A stretch of DNA of 64,000 nt from Limibacillus halophilus (GTDB lineage: Bacteria; Pseudomonadota; Alphaproteobacteria; Kiloniellales; CECT-8803), in contig NZ_JACHXA010000001.1 of NCBI RefSeq assembly GCF_014191775.1, positions 434,001 to 498,000 on the forward strand. Direction: 5' to 3'. Positions 36,474-45,607 of this stretch are shown piece by piece. Numbering within the stretch: position 1 is the stretch's first letter; each line of letters begins with the position of its first letter. A program made the translations under genes and the position numbers. The notes below the pieces were generated by a model, which saw nothing but the letters and a program-made list of their open reading frames with translations, was not told where the DNA came from and did not search any database.

Positions 36474-36487
36474 TAAAAGGAATAAAG

Positions 36488-37432
36488 ATGGACCGTGTGC
36501 ATGAAATGGAGGTTTTGGTCGCGATTGCCGACGTCGGCAGTTTTGCCGCGGCGGGGCGGCGTCTGCATATCTCTCCTCCGGCGGTGACGCGTGCCGTTGC
36601 TTCGCTCGAGGCGCGCCTTGGTGTGCGGCTGCTCAATCGGACGACCCGCAGCTTGAGCATGACCGAGGCCGGCGTGCGGTTTCTGGAAACCGCCCGTTCG
36701 GTGCTTGCCGGTATCGAGGCTGCGGAGAAAGAGGCATTGGGGGAGATGGCCGCCCCCCAAGGGCGACTGACCGTCACCACGTCGTTCACATTCGGGCGAA
36801 CGGCACTGGCGCCGATCGTCTCCGAATTTCTAGGCGCCCACCCTCAAGTCAGCCTCTCCGTACTGCTGATCGACAGAACGGTAAATTTGGTTGAAGAAGG
36901 TATCGACGTTGCCGTGCGTATTGGACCACTTTCTGACTCGAGCCTTATTGCAAGGCGTGTCGGACAAGTCAGGCGCTTGCTGGTAGCAAGTCCGAAGTAT
37001 CTGGATAGGCGTGGCTGGCCACAAAATCCCAGCGATCTGAAACTTCATTCCATAATCGCATTTACTGGCTTGGTGGCAAATCGCAAGTGGGGATACCTTG
37101 ACCGTGGCGGGGTCGCTTACCAATCGTTTGAGCCGCGCTTGGAGATTAATGATGCAGCCACTGCAATTGCCGCCGCCACCGCTGGCGATGGGATAACGGT
37201 GGCTTTGTCCTACATGGTCGCGGAGCAGCTTCGAAGCGGTGCCCTTGTGCCGGTGCTGGAGCCGGTCACGCCGCCCCCGGTTCCGGTTCACCTGGTGCAC
37301 CCCCATAACCGCTTGGTGGCGCCGAAGGTTCGGGCTTTCATTGATTTTGCCGCACCAAAACTGAGCCGGAGGCTGCAAGAGTTGGCGGTCGATCCTCTGG
37401 GAGAAACGCCGGGCGCCGAAGCGCCCGGCTGA
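36488..37432 (+). CDS. LysR family transcriptional regulator
   Basis: 314 residues from the ATG at 36488, which has AAGGA six bases upstream; the frame is open from 36455. The N-terminal winged helix reads MEVLVAIADVGSFAAAGRRLHISPPAVTRAVASLEARLGVRLLNRTTRSLSMTEAG, followed by a periplasmic-binding-like ligand domain of the PBP2_CrgA type (IDRTVNLVEEGIDVAVRIGPLSDSSLIARRVG). It likely regulates itself and the divergent PPOX gene. Convergent with the isochorismatase gene (three bases between stops). Confidence 0.94.
   Translation: MDRVHEMEVLVAIADVGSFAAAGRRLHISPPAVTRAVASLEARLGVRLLNRTTRSLSMTEAGVRFLETARSVLAGIEAAEKEALGEMAAPQGRLTVTTSFTFGRTALAPIVSEFLGAHPQVSLSVLLIDRTVNLVEEGIDVAVRIGPLSDSSLIARRVGQVRRLLVASPKYLDRRGWPQNPSDLKLHSIIAFTGLVANRKWGYLDRGGVAYQSFEPRLEINDAATAIAAATAGDGITVALSYMVAEQLRSGALVPVLEPVTPPPVPVHLVHPHNRLVAPKVRAFIDFAAPKLSRRLQELAVDPLGETPGAEAPG
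37409..37428. terminator. Hairpin at the LysR 3' end between convergent genes
   Basis: CCGGGCGC-CGAA-GCGCCCGG is a perfect 8-bp stem with a four-base loop embedded in the last codons of the LysR gene, next to the convergent isochorismatase stop at 37436. Neither side has a long U-run. It may serve as a two-way termination or blocking structure. Confidence 0.5.
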
Positions 37433-37435
37433 TCC

Positions 37436-38080
37436 TCAGTTATTTCTGCGGCCGGTTTCCTCGATGTACTCGATCATGGCGTCAGCGCTGGAAATGTCCG
37501 CGTAGCGACGGGACAGATCGCGCAGGTTATCGAGGTGCGGCTGCTCCTCGTGATCGCCGACGCAGTCCTCCGGTACGATGGTTCGGAATCCCCATTGGAA
37601 GCTGTCGATGCTTGATGCGCGAATGCAACCGCTGGTGATGCAGCCGGTGACAATCACTGTATCGACGCGCTCCTTGAGGAAGAAGGGGACGACGGGCGTC
37701 TGAAAGAAGATGGACGGCCCGGTTTTGCAGACGACGACGTCGTAATCTTCCTGATAGATCATCGGGTCTAGCTCGGTGCAGGGATGGCCATGGATCAGCT
37801 CCTCGCGCACTGCGCCGACCTTCCAGTAAGGCATGTCCCTTTCGCTTTTGTAGGCCGTGTAGCAGGTTGCGATCGGAACGTTATTGCGCCGCGCGACCTC
37901 CAGCAGGCGTGCGGTGTTCTCCAGGCCGCGCATAACCATCGGGGCACCGCCCAGTCGGTACTTGGATTCCGTAAATGCTTTTTGATAGTCGATGACGACA
38001 ATTCCGGGTTTTTGACCCAAGCCGACTTCGATCGCGCCGTAGCTGCGCTTCTGGTAATCAATAGGTTCTACATTACTCAT
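37436..38080 (-). CDS. Isochorismatase-family cysteine amidohydrolase (N-carbamoylsarcosine amidase/NicF type)
   Basis: 214 residues. The catalytic triad is visible: Asp31 (VVIDYQKAF), Lys119 (VVCKTGPS) and Cys152 (TSGCIRASS), with the cis-peptide loop VTGCIT before it. SGCIRASSIDSFQWGFRTIVPEDCVGD resembles N-carbamoylsarcosine amidohydrolase and maleamate amidohydrolase (NicF). It would release ammonia (and CO2 for a carbamoyl substrate) from a small amide. It is the last gene of the dctP-tetR-dctQ-dctM-amidohydrolase run, which suggests the transported compound is an amide or gives one. Confidence 0.9.
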   Translation of the reverse strand: MSNVEPIDYQKRSYGAIEVGLGQKPGIVVIDYQKAFTESKYRLGGAPMVMRGLENTARLLEVARRNNVPIATCYTAYKSERDMPYWKVGAVREELIHGHPCTELDPMIYQEDYDVVVCKTGPSIFFQTPVVPFFLKERVDTVIVTGCITSGCIRASSIDSFQWGFRTIVPEDCVGDHEEQPHLDNLRDLSRRYADISSADAMIEYIEETGRRNN

Positions 38081-38113
38081 TTCTTACTCCTAATTCCGGC
38101 AGTGTGGAAACTC

Positions 38114-39343
38114 TCAAGGCAGCAGGTTCTTATAGAACTTGCCTTCCTTCATGATGGCGGTGAGGTTCTTTTCCGGCTCGGTTAGAACCGTCACGTCCTC
38201 TAGTGGATTGCTCTCGACCACTAGAAGATCGGCGCGTGCACCCTGCTCGACGACGCCGAACTCGCCGTCGCGCAGGAAAGCTTCGGCGGCGGTGCAGGTT
38301 GCTGCACGGATAAGCTCTGCAGCAGGGACGACATCCTTGCGAAGATTGAATTCGTTGAGCTGGTGGCGTTGCATGCTGCCCAGCAGATCGGAACCATAGA
38401 TCATGCGCACGCCGGCGTTTTGGGCCATCTCCAGGGCGCGGGCGCCAGCGTCAAGCACGTCGTAGACCTTCATTTGCAACTCCGGCGCCATGCCCGCTTC
38501 AACACCTTCGCTGGCCAACGCGTTGTAAGTGGCCAGGGTCGGGGTCAGGAAGGCCCCATACTTCAAGAAAGCCTCGCAGCTTTGCTCGTCCATCAGGTTG
38601 CCGTGCTCGATGGTCCTGACACCGCGTGACAGCAGGCGGTTGATTGCCCGAGCAGTATAGGCGTGCGCCATGACGTGCAGATTGGCTGCGGTGGCCTCTT
38701 CAACGATGGCGTCGATTTCATCCAGTGCGAATTGCGTGCTGTCGATCCGGTCAGTCGGCGACGACACGCCACCGGAGGCCATGATCTTGATGTGCGTCGC
38801 GCCTTTGCGAATTTCGTCACGTGCGGCACGCCGGACTTCCGGAATACCGTCGCAAACGAGACCAAGTCCGGCACAGCAGAAACATTGGTCCAAATCGTGG
38901 TCGCCGACGCCGCGCATGTCCCCATGGCCGCCGGTTTGCGACAAGGCGTGACCGCAGAAGAGAACGCGGGGCCCGATTAGCTTGTCCTCGTCGACCGCGC
39001 GCGAAAGGCCGTAATCCGCACCACCCGCGTCTCGCACGGTGGTAAAGCCACGCATCAGCATGTCCCGAAGTAAATCGCCGCTGCGCGCCGCTACATAAAA
39101 GGGCGACAGGCGCTTGAGCATCGGAAAGTCCGGCGTGATCGCGGTGACATGGACGTGGCCGTCGCAAAGCCCCGGCATCAGATAGCGGCCCTTGATGTCA
39201 ATGACTTTTGCGCCGTCGGCCTTCAGGGGCGTCTGGGATACCTCGGTGATCTTGCCGTCGGTGACTAGAACCGAGTGGTCCGGCAGGATCGTGCCGGCGC
39301 GGGTATCGAGTACATTGGCATTGGTGAAAATAGTCGTGGTCAC
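38114..39343 (-). CDS. Metal-dependent amidohydrolase family protein
   Basis: 409 residues. Amidohydrolase-superfamily metal ligands: HVH (His63, His65) in PGLCDGHVHVTA, Lys in THIKIMASGGVSS, His in VMAHAYTARAI and EHGNLMD, and the final Asp in MIYGSDLLG. The pattern belongs to the imidazolonepropionase-like/Xaa-Pro dipeptidase-like subgroup. An expected reaction is hydrolysis of a cyclic or linear C-N bond. It sits between the TRAP permease and the isochorismatase-type enzyme (gaps 27 and 33 bp). Substrate undetermined. Confidence 0.9.
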   Translation of the reverse strand: MTTTIFTNANVLDTRAGTILPDHSVLVTDGKITEVSQTPLKADGAKVIDIKGRYLMPGLCDGHVHVTAITPDFPMLKRLSPFYVAARSGDLLRDMLMRGFTTVRDAGGADYGLSRAVDEDKLIGPRVLFCGHALSQTGGHGDMRGVGDHDLDQCFCCAGLGLVCDGIPEVRRAARDEIRKGATHIKIMASGGVSSPTDRIDSTQFALDEIDAIVEEATAANLHVMAHAYTARAINRLLSRGVRTIEHGNLMDEQSCEAFLKYGAFLTPTLATYNALASEGVEAGMAPELQMKVYDVLDAGARALEMAQNAGVRMIYGSDLLGSMQRHQLNEFNLRKDVVPAAELIRAATCTAAEAFLRDGEFGVVEQGARADLLVVESNPLEDVTVLTEPEKNLTAIMKEGKFYKNLLP

Positions 39344-39370
39344 TTTTAGTCTCCCTAATAAGCAGGCGCG

Positions 39371-40681
39371 TCAGCGGTAAGCCAGCGTTGGCAAGAACAG
39401 CGACATGGCTGGGAAAATGATGATGAGGAGCAGGGCAACGAGGTCCATGACCACGAACCAGGTCACGCCCTTGAAGACCTCTTGCAGGGTGACGAGGTTC
39501 CCCAACGCCCCCTTGATGACGTAAACGTTCAATCCGATTGGCGGCGTAACCAGCCCGATTTCGAGAAGCTTGATGACAATGATTCCGAACCAGACGAGAT
39601 CAAATCCGGCACCGTCCACCAGCGGCAGGATCAGCGGCAAAGTCAAAAGCAGCAAACCGATCGAATCGATGAACATGCCCAGGATCACGTAAATCACCGT
39701 GACCGCCAGCAGGATCCACCAGATCTGATCACTGACCCCCAGGATCAACTCGGAGAAGGCTACCGGCACGCCGCTAAGCGCAAGGAAGCGCGTGAAAAAG
39801 ACAGAGCCGATGAGAATGATGAAGATGCTGGAGGTGCTGTTCGCGGTATTGATCAGGGCGCTCTTGATGGCCTCGCGCGTCAATGCTCCACGGCTGTAGG
39901 CGATGACGGCCGCCACGAAAGCACCGATGGCGCCAGCCTCAGTAGGGGAAAAGATACCGGTGAAAATGCCACCCAGCACGGAAAGGATAAGGACTGGCAA
40001 TGGCCAGATATCCTTGAAGGCCGCGATTTTTTCAGCGCGGGTCACCTCGATCTGAACGGTGCCGGCAAGGCTCGGATTAGCGCGCACGCGGACAACGATC
40101 ATCGCCATGTAAAGCAACGCCGACACAATGCCCGGCAAGAACCCGGCCATGAAAAGCTGACCGACGGAAACCTGGGCATAGACACCGTAGAGAATCAGCA
40201 AAACGCTTGGTGGAATCAAAGACCCAAGGGTGCCGGACGCGGCAATGGTGCCGGTTGCAAGTCCTTTGTCATAGCAGTTGGCGAGCATTTCAGGGACTGC
40301 AATACGGGACATTGCCGCCGCCGTGGCGACGCTGGAGCCAGAGGCCGCAGCAAAAAACGCGCAGGCAGCGACGCTGGATACGGCGAGGCCGCCCGGAAGC
40401 CGCGCCAACATCAGGCGCATCGCCGAGAACAAACCCTTGGTCATATCCGTTGTGGAGCAGATGTACCCCATCAGGAGGAACATCGGCGCTGCCGTTAGCT
40501 CCCATTGCCCAACGAAATCAAACGGCGTTGCCGAAATCAAACCCCAGGACACGCGTATCGAGGTCATCGCCGCAACGCCGACGATGGAGACGAGGCCAAG
40601 CGTAAGCCCGATGGGCACCCGCAGAGCTATGAGCAGAAGCGTAACGACAATGCCTGCGACGCCGATGTCCAGATTAGTCAT
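39371..40681 (-). CDS. dctM: TRAP transporter large permease (DctM family)
   Basis: 436 residues, about 12 membrane spans. It is clearly paralogous to the DctM at 55644-56951: both share GQWELTAAPMFLLMGY/GDWNLTAIPMFLLMGY, RLPGGLAV, AASGSSVATA, GTLGSLIPPS and KLLEIGLxTPPxGLNVYV. It forms the transport channel for the binding protein at 41961 with the DctQ encoded 15 bp upstream. Confidence 0.95.
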   Translation of the reverse strand: MTNLDIGVAGIVVTLLLIALRVPIGLTLGLVSIVGVAAMTSIRVSWGLISATPFDFVGQWELTAAPMFLLMGYICSTTDMTKGLFSAMRLMLARLPGGLAVSSVAACAFFAAASGSSVATAAAMSRIAVPEMLANCYDKGLATGTIAASGTLGSLIPPSVLLILYGVYAQVSVGQLFMAGFLPGIVSALLYMAMIVVRVRANPSLAGTVQIEVTRAEKIAAFKDIWPLPVLILSVLGGIFTGIFSPTEAGAIGAFVAAVIAYSRGALTREAIKSALINTANSTSSIFIILIGSVFFTRFLALSGVPVAFSELILGVSDQIWWILLAVTVIYVILGMFIDSIGLLLLTLPLILPLVDGAGFDLVWFGIIVIKLLEIGLVTPPIGLNVYVIKGALGNLVTLQEVFKGVTWFVVMDLVALLLIIIFPAMSLFLPTLAYR

Positions 40682-40696
40682 GGTGAGGCTGGCTCT

Positions 40697-41245
40697 CTAA
40701 AGTGCACGGCGCAGACGGAGCGCCCGCACCAGGTTTGCGAGAATGGCGAGGCAGATTCCTGCAAAACCGATAGGCAAGGCCCACCGGCTCGGCCAGATGT
40801 AGAAAAGGAAGTTGGACATGATGGTTTCCAGACGATCTGTAGACCGCCAGGCATCGAGGAAACTTTGGTATCCAAGCATTCCGAAGTAGATCAACCCGAG
40901 CAGGCAGGCAAAGAGATACAGTGCGAACTGCAGGGGTTTGGGCAGGAACTGCACGAAGAGATCCACGCGAATATGTTCGCCCTTCAATTCGACATAACCC
41001 AGCGGCAGGAAAACGGCGATCACCATGTGATAGAAGGAGACGGTTTCCAGCGTGCCGATCACGGAACTGTTGAATAAGAAACGCAACGCGACGTCGATGC
41101 TCACGTGCAGCATCATGACCGCCATGAACAGGCAGCCCACGACAAGGAAGGCCTTGTTCAGCCCTTCGAAGAGGCGCTCAAGGTAGCCGTCAGTGGCGCT
41201 GTAGTCGTTGTCGTGACCGGATAGGTCCAGTGGATCGCTGGCCAT
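40697..41245 (-). CDS. dctQ: TRAP transporter small permease (DctQ family)
   Basis: 182 residues with four predicted spans (LFMAVMMLHVSIDVALRFL, FYHMVIAVFLPLGYVELKGEHIRVDLF, ALYLFACLLGLIYFGMLGY, PIGFAGICLAILANLV). The sequence is close to the DctQ at 55049 (shared YYMV/YHMV, VFLPL, EHIxVDLFV, IWPSxxxLPI). It begins two bases after the TetR-type gene stop, so a regulator gene sits inside the transport operon. Confidence 0.93.
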   Translation of the reverse strand: MASDPLDLSGHDNDYSATDGYLERLFEGLNKAFLVVGCLFMAVMMLHVSIDVALRFLFNSSVIGTLETVSFYHMVIAVFLPLGYVELKGEHIRVDLFVQFLPKPLQFALYLFACLLGLIYFGMLGYQSFLDAWRSTDRLETIMSNFLFYIWPSRWALPIGFAGICLAILANLVRALRLRRAL

Positions 41246-41247
41246 GG

Positions 41248-41868
41248 TCAGCCTTTCTGATCTTTGTTTTTTAGGATGCCTGCGGTTTCCAGTGTCTGTT
41301 TCCAGAAATCCAACATGTCATGAAAAAGTTGTGGGTCGTCGCGCCAAACCGATTGTGTGCCCATGCCGCGCAAAAAACAGAGCGTCACGTTCAGCGCCAG
41401 TCGCCTGTCGCGCGGTTCGCTGGACGAGCGAAGCAACAACTGTTCCCAGATCTCGTCGAGCGAGGCGTTGTATTCCAGCGCCACGGGCACAAGAGCCGCC
41501 TTGATTACGGGGTCGGTGCGCGCAGCGGTCACGAACTCCAGCGTGATCATGTACATCGGACCTGAGAAGCGCTCCCACAGATTTGCGAGAAACGCATCGA
41601 AGTCGATCTCACCGCTGTCCACGCCCTCCGCCATCTGGCGGACTTCGCGGATTTCATCGCGCAGCAGGTGCCTCAGCGCTTCTTTGAGAAGCAGATCCTT
41701 GCTCGGATAGTGGTGCAGCAATGCGCCCCGGGAAACGCCGGCCCGGTGGGCAACGTCGACGGTTGAGGTATCCCGCAAACCTTGTTCCAGCAAGCAGGTT
41801 AGCGTCACATCCAGAATTTTACGCTGCGTTTTGCGCGATCGCTCTGCCTGTGTGCGTCGAACCTGCAT
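41248..41868 (-). CDS. TetR/AcrR family regulator (BetI-like)
   Basis: 206 residues. The helix-turn-helix is RDTSTVDVAHRAGVSRGALLHHYPSKDLLLKEAL (about 35-68); the C-terminal part (FLANLWERFSGPMYMITLEFVTAARTDP, LNVTLCFLRGMG) is of the BetI/TetR_C_6 kind. It lies between dctP and dctQ, 92 bp after dctP and two bases before dctQ, so it is co-transcribed with the transporter and probably represses it in response to the imported compound or a product. Confidence 0.9.
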   Translation of the reverse strand: MQVRRTQAERSRKTQRKILDVTLTCLLEQGLRDTSTVDVAHRAGVSRGALLHHYPSKDLLLKEALRHLLRDEIREVRQMAEGVDSGEIDFDAFLANLWERFSGPMYMITLEFVTAARTDPVIKAALVPVALEYNASLDEIWEQLLLRSSSEPRDRRLALNVTLCFLRGMGTQSVWRDDPQLFHDMLDFWKQTLETAGILKNKDQKG

Positions 41869-41960
41869 GGAACCTCCAGACGATTAATTAGGCGAAGGGG
41901 CAGACCGGGATGCCTGAAGGAACAAGATTGTACCACAGAGGCTCCGGCCTGCCCTTTCCA

Positions 41961-43100
41961 TTACTGAACGCCGTAGGTGGCTGGGTCCAGCGTGTCGTAG
42001 ATTTCACTGAGCGCCAGAGCGGTCAGGGCATCTTCGTCATTGCGGTCGACGCTGGCGATCAGCTTCTCCCACTTCGCATAAACGGCGCGGAAATCGTCAA
42101 TGACTTCCTTCCCGTTCGTCAGGCCGTACTTCTCTTCGGCAGTCTTGTAGACCAGCCCAAGAGCTTTCTCGCGGTAGCTTTCAACAGAGGCCATCAGATC
42201 GGCTTCGGGCTGATAGATCGTGTTGCCCTTGCTTTTGCCTTCTTCAAGGGCGCTATCGGCGCGCTTGATATAGTTGATGTTCATGCGGGCCATGGCGCGG
42301 GCGGTGGCTTCCATAAGAATGCGGCGGTCGGCCGGCTTCAGGCTTGCCCAGAAGCCCGGATTGTAACCCCACTGTGGGCCGGACCAATACATGCCAGTGG
42401 GTAGGATCGTCGTGTACTTGGCGACTTCCCACAAAGACCGGTCGATCAGGTCGTTGCCGGCATTGGACGCACAATCCAGCGTGCCGCGCTCCAGGCCAGT
42501 GTACATCTCGCTGGAGGGTACGTTGACGGGAATTCCGCCAACTTCCTCAACCCACAACGACACGGTCGAACCGGCAGTGCGGATACGCTTGCCCTTAATC
42601 TCTTCGAGATTACGGATCGGTTCCCGGCAGAAGAGAATGTATGGAGGCGTGGCGTATGAGCCGAGGTAGACGACGCCCTTGTCCTTCCACTCCTGGAGCT
42701 GCGTGGCGTTGTGTACGCTGAAATCCGTCACGGCGAAAATCGCCACCAGAGCGTCAGAGTAGTTGAACCCAAGTTCCTGAACCGCGTTGGCAACTGGAAG
42801 CTCGGAGGGTGTGTAGACCGCAGCGTGGTGGGCAACCTGGACAACGTTGTCACGGATGCCCTGAAGGTTGGCGCGCGGCGCCAACAGGACCGTACCGGTA
42901 TAAACCTCGGGCACCAGCGATCCGCCGGAGAGCTCCTTTACCATCTCCGCCCATTCGATGTAGCCATACTTGGAATGGGGGTGTTCGGCAGAATAAAAGG
43001 AATTGGCGATAAACTCGGTTTGCGCCGTGGCGGGTGCGCCGCCAAGGGCTGCGGAAATTGCCGCGCAAGCATCGGCAATCATAAGCGTTAGTTTCTTCAT
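41961..43100 (-). CDS. dctP: TRAP transporter substrate-binding protein (DctP family)
   Basis: 379 residues from the second ATG (43098-43100), which is eight bases from GGAGG; the first ATG is too close to it. Signal peptide KLTLMIADACAAISAALGGAPATAQ. Long DctP type, paralogous to the protein at 57898: both contain VPSSEMxTGLERGxLDCASNAxNDL and RSLWxVAKYT. VKELSGGSLVPEVYTGT and the Arg in KGKRIRTAG suggest a carboxylate-bearing ligand. Divergent from the SDR gene. Confidence 0.94.
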   Translation of the reverse strand: MKKLTLMIADACAAISAALGGAPATAQTEFIANSFYSAEHPHSKYGYIEWAEMVKELSGGSLVPEVYTGTVLLAPRANLQGIRDNVVQVAHHAAVYTPSELPVANAVQELGFNYSDALVAIFAVTDFSVHNATQLQEWKDKGVVYLGSYATPPYILFCREPIRNLEEIKGKRIRTAGSTVSLWVEEVGGIPVNVPSSEMYTGLERGTLDCASNAGNDLIDRSLWEVAKYTTILPTGMYWSGPQWGYNPGFWASLKPADRRILMEATARAMARMNINYIKRADSALEEGKSKGNTIYQPEADLMASVESYREKALGLVYKTAEEKYGLTNGKEVIDDFRAVYAKWEKLIASVDRNDEDALTALALSEIYDTLDPATYGVQ

Positions 43101-43195
43101 AGACATAGCCTCCGTAGGGGTCAGAGAACCTGGGAAAGTCGCTTCGGCCCAAAATGTCGTTCTTCAGCCGTCGCGACCGCGGACATTTCTTATAG

Positions 43196-43238
43196 TTAGT
43201 GAAAAACTAATTTGTAAGAAACAAACAGTCAAGACTGT
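43196..43238. promoter_or_regulatory. Two inverted repeats in dctP/SDR divergent promoter
   Basis: TTAGT-GAAAA-ACTAA (43196-43210) and ACAGTC-AA-GACTGT (43225-43238) lie side by side in the AT-rich 228-bp divergent region between dctP and the SDR gene. Either could be the operator of the BetI-like regulator encoded in the operon. Assignment is by position only. Confidence 0.45.
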
Positions 43239-43328
43239 CTGTAAGTGAAAATTGTTACCTCTCCGCGTTGCATCCCTCCTATCGGGGCGTCAGGCTGAGC
43301 CAGGCTTTCGAAACCGGGAGAATGCATT

Positions 43329-44150
43329 ATGCGGTTCAAGAACAAGACCATCCTCGTCACCGGAGGCAGTGCCGGGATCGGTCGCGCCATTGTTCTAAAA
43401 GCTTTGGCGGAAGGCGCCAGCGTGGCCTTTTGCGGGCGGAGCCGGGAACGCGGACTCGGCTTGTTAAAGGACTGCGGAGACGACCCCCGCTTATGCTTCA
43501 TACAGGCGGATGTGCGTGAGGAGAAGCAAGCGCGCGACCTCGTCGAACAGTGCCTAGCCTGGACCGGTGCCCTGGACATAGTAGTGAACAATGTCGGTGC
43601 AGGCGCCAGACATGCGGGCGTTGAGAAGACCGACCCGCCTACCGCGCGGTTCCAGAAGATGATCAAGTCCAACCTTGATGTAGCTTACTTCGTTGCAACA
43701 AGCGCCCTGCCCTATCTGGCGCAGTCGGCAGTAAAGCGAGGGTCTGGCGCGATTATAAACATCACCTCGACCGCCAGCCTGCACGGTACATGGGGGCATT
43801 ACGGCGTAGCGAAGGCGGCATTGGAAGCCTTGACCCGAAGTCTGGCGGTAGAGGGGGCGCCTAAGGGCGTGCGTGTCAACGCGGTCTCGCCGGGATGGAT
43901 CAAGACATTCGAAACCGCCGAGGAAGGCAAATCCGCGGCGTGGGAGCGGCAGGCGTCGCTTTTCGGCCGGATGGGGCAGCCCGATGAGATAGCCTGCGCC
44001 ACTTTGTTTCTGGCCTCGGATGACGCTTCCTTCATTACCGGGACAACGTTGGTGGTTGACGGTGGTCTCTCGATCACGGACCCGGCTTCTCAGACTTACC
44101 TGGCTGAGCACGGCGGCTGGCGCCTTTTCTCGGGCGTGCTTGCACCGTGA
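43329..44150 (+). CDS. Short-chain dehydrogenase/reductase (SDR)
   Basis: 273 residues, classical SDR. NAD(P) binding TGGSAGIGRAI (11-21), NNVGAG (about 88-93), catalytic Ser in NITSTAS and YGVAKAAL (Tyr-x3-Lys), and the C-terminal FITGTTLVVDGGL. The residue after the second strand (CGRSRERG) has Arg, favouring NADP(H). A GGGAG sequence precedes the ATG. It would oxidise or reduce a hydroxyl/carbonyl of a pathway intermediate. Divergent from dctP, ends at a strong hairpin. Confidence 0.92.
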   Translation: MRFKNKTILVTGGSAGIGRAIVLKALAEGASVAFCGRSRERGLGLLKDCGDDPRLCFIQADVREEKQARDLVEQCLAWTGALDIVVNNVGAGARHAGVEKTDPPTARFQKMIKSNLDVAYFVATSALPYLAQSAVKRGSGAIINITSTASLHGTWGHYGVAKAALEALTRSLAVEGAPKGVRVNAVSPGWIKTFETAEEGKSAAWERQASLFGRMGQPDEIACATLFLASDDASFITGTTLVVDGGLSITDPASQTYLAEHGGWRLFSGVLAP

Positions 44151-44180
44151 CCCCACAGCTCTTTCGTGGAGCGTGAATTA

Positions 44181-44212
44181 AAGGGCGGCCCTAATCCCCC
44201 AGGGCCGCCCAC
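44181..44212 (-). terminator. Hairpin terminator between convergent SDR and amine oxidase genes
   Basis: GGGCGGCCCT (44183-44192) pairs perfectly with AGGGCCGCCC (44201-44210) around an eight-base loop. Read leftwards the stem is followed by TTTAATTC, so it best terminates the minus-strand oxidase gene; on the plus strand a C-rich tail follows. Confidence 0.7.
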
Positions 44213-44261
44213 CCTCCCGGCAGAGGGTGTTGGGATTGCAATAGTGGATTGGAGGCGTGAC

Positions 44262-45554
44262 CTAGAATCCCAAACGGTCGCGCAGCCCGTACCAAACCAC
44301 CAGCGAGGTCACGGCCGGCTTTCGCAGACCGTAGAATGGAATTCGATTTGGTTGAGTGACCGGGAAATCCAGATCTTCGACGGCTTTGCCAGCCAAGCGT
44401 TCAGCCAGGACCTTGCCGAGCGCGGTGGCCATTGCCACGCCCCGACCGTTGAAGCCCAGCGCAGCATGCAGGCCTGGCGCCGGCTCATTCAAATGCGGGA
44501 AATGGTCCTGGGTCATGGCGACAAGTCCGCCCCAGGCATGTTCCCACTCCACCTCTCCGATTTGCGGGAACAAGCGGTGCGTCACATGCTTGAGCACGGA
44601 GAAACGGGCCCTTAGACCTGCGTCGGTAAAGCCGCCTCGACCGCCCATGAGTAAGCGCCCTGTCGCATCCAGTCTGAAATAGTTTAGGAGTCTGCGCGTG
44701 TCGCTGCTGACATGGCCTTCCGGGAAAATACTCCGCCGGACATTCTCGGAGAGCGGCTTGGTTGCGACCTGTATGGAACGGAATGGAACTACGGTTTTCG
44801 CCAAGCCGGGCCACAGGTGGTCGGTATAACCGTTGGTGCAAAGCGCCACCTGTTTGGCGCGCACTTCGCCGTGCGGAGTTTTAATCAGGAACCCCTGGCC
44901 GGTCTTTTCGAGGCTTTCGGCGGGGCTGTCGCTGTAAATGTCGACCCCAAGACTGCGGACCGCGGCGGCTAGTCCGAGCGCGTAATTAAGCGGGTGAACG
45001 GAGCCGCCTCTTCTGTCCAGCGTGCCGCCGGCGTAGGCTCCGGTGCCGATCAACCGTGCAGTCTCGGACTTGGATAGGTGCTCGATTTTGGCACCCCTAC
45101 GTTGCCACTGCTCGGCGCGGCGGGCCAACAGATCAAGCGCACTGGAATCGTGTGCCGCCTGTATCCATCCGTTGTCCTGTAGATCGCATTCGATGCCATA
45201 GCGTCGGATCAGATCGAAAACCAGGGACGGCCCCTCGCCCGATATACGTACCATCCGGCCGCCCATCTCCGGCCCGTAGAGCTTTTCTATCGTGTCGGGG
45301 TCTTCCTTGAGTCCGGGTATCACTTGCCCGCCGTTGCGGCCGGAAGCACCCCATCCAGGGGTCCGCGCTTCGATCACCACCGGCTTCAACCCGCGCTCGG
45401 CTAAGTGAAGGGCGCAAGACAGGCCGGCAAAACCTGCACCAACGATAGCTGTATCGACGGTCAGGGACTCTTCCAGATGCCGGCGTGGCAGCGCTTGGTT
45501 GGCGGTCGCTTCCCAGAGGGAATTGGCAAGAAGAGGACGCTCGCGTTCAATCAT
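44262..45554 (-). CDS. FAD-dependent amine oxidoreductase (PuuB/OrdL family)
   Basis: 430 residues. FAD-binding TAIVGAGFAGLSCALHLAERGLKPVVIEA (34-62), then GWGASGRNGGQVIPGL, the signature of gamma-glutamylputrescine oxidoreductase and related DAO-type enzymes. HAWGGLVAMTQDHFPHL and GFNGRGVAMATALGKVLA close the FAD site. It oxidises a secondary or primary amine (sarcosine, gamma-glutamylputrescine or similar) to an aldehyde or imine. It lies 53 bp behind a PuuR-like regulator and a DMT transporter in the same direction. Confidence 0.92.
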   Translation of the reverse strand: MIERERPLLANSLWEATANQALPRRHLEESLTVDTAIVGAGFAGLSCALHLAERGLKPVVIEARTPGWGASGRNGGQVIPGLKEDPDTIEKLYGPEMGGRMVRISGEGPSLVFDLIRRYGIECDLQDNGWIQAAHDSSALDLLARRAEQWQRRGAKIEHLSKSETARLIGTGAYAGGTLDRRGGSVHPLNYALGLAAAVRSLGVDIYSDSPAESLEKTGQGFLIKTPHGEVRAKQVALCTNGYTDHLWPGLAKTVVPFRSIQVATKPLSENVRRSIFPEGHVSSDTRRLLNYFRLDATGRLLMGGRGGFTDAGLRARFSVLKHVTHRLFPQIGEVEWEHAWGGLVAMTQDHFPHLNEPAPGLHAALGFNGRGVAMATALGKVLAERLAGKAVEDLDFPVTQPNRIPFYGLRKPAVTSLVVWYGLRDRLGF

Positions 45555-45607
45555 TGGTCAGGCCATCCGTTTCGGGCGTGTGTTGCTTGGGTTGCTCTCA
45601 GAGGTCA

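Noticed and set aside
36455-36487. Upstream start for the LysR regulator
   Set aside because: The ATG at 36488 has AAGGA six bases upstream and gives the usual LysR N-terminus; the 11 extra residues would be lysine- and phenylalanine-rich without similarity.
39482-40498. A 338-codon plus-strand frame rich in Asp, Gln, His and Arg
   Set aside because: The composition is the typical complement of a hydrophobic membrane protein gene (DctM on the other strand); not a real gene.
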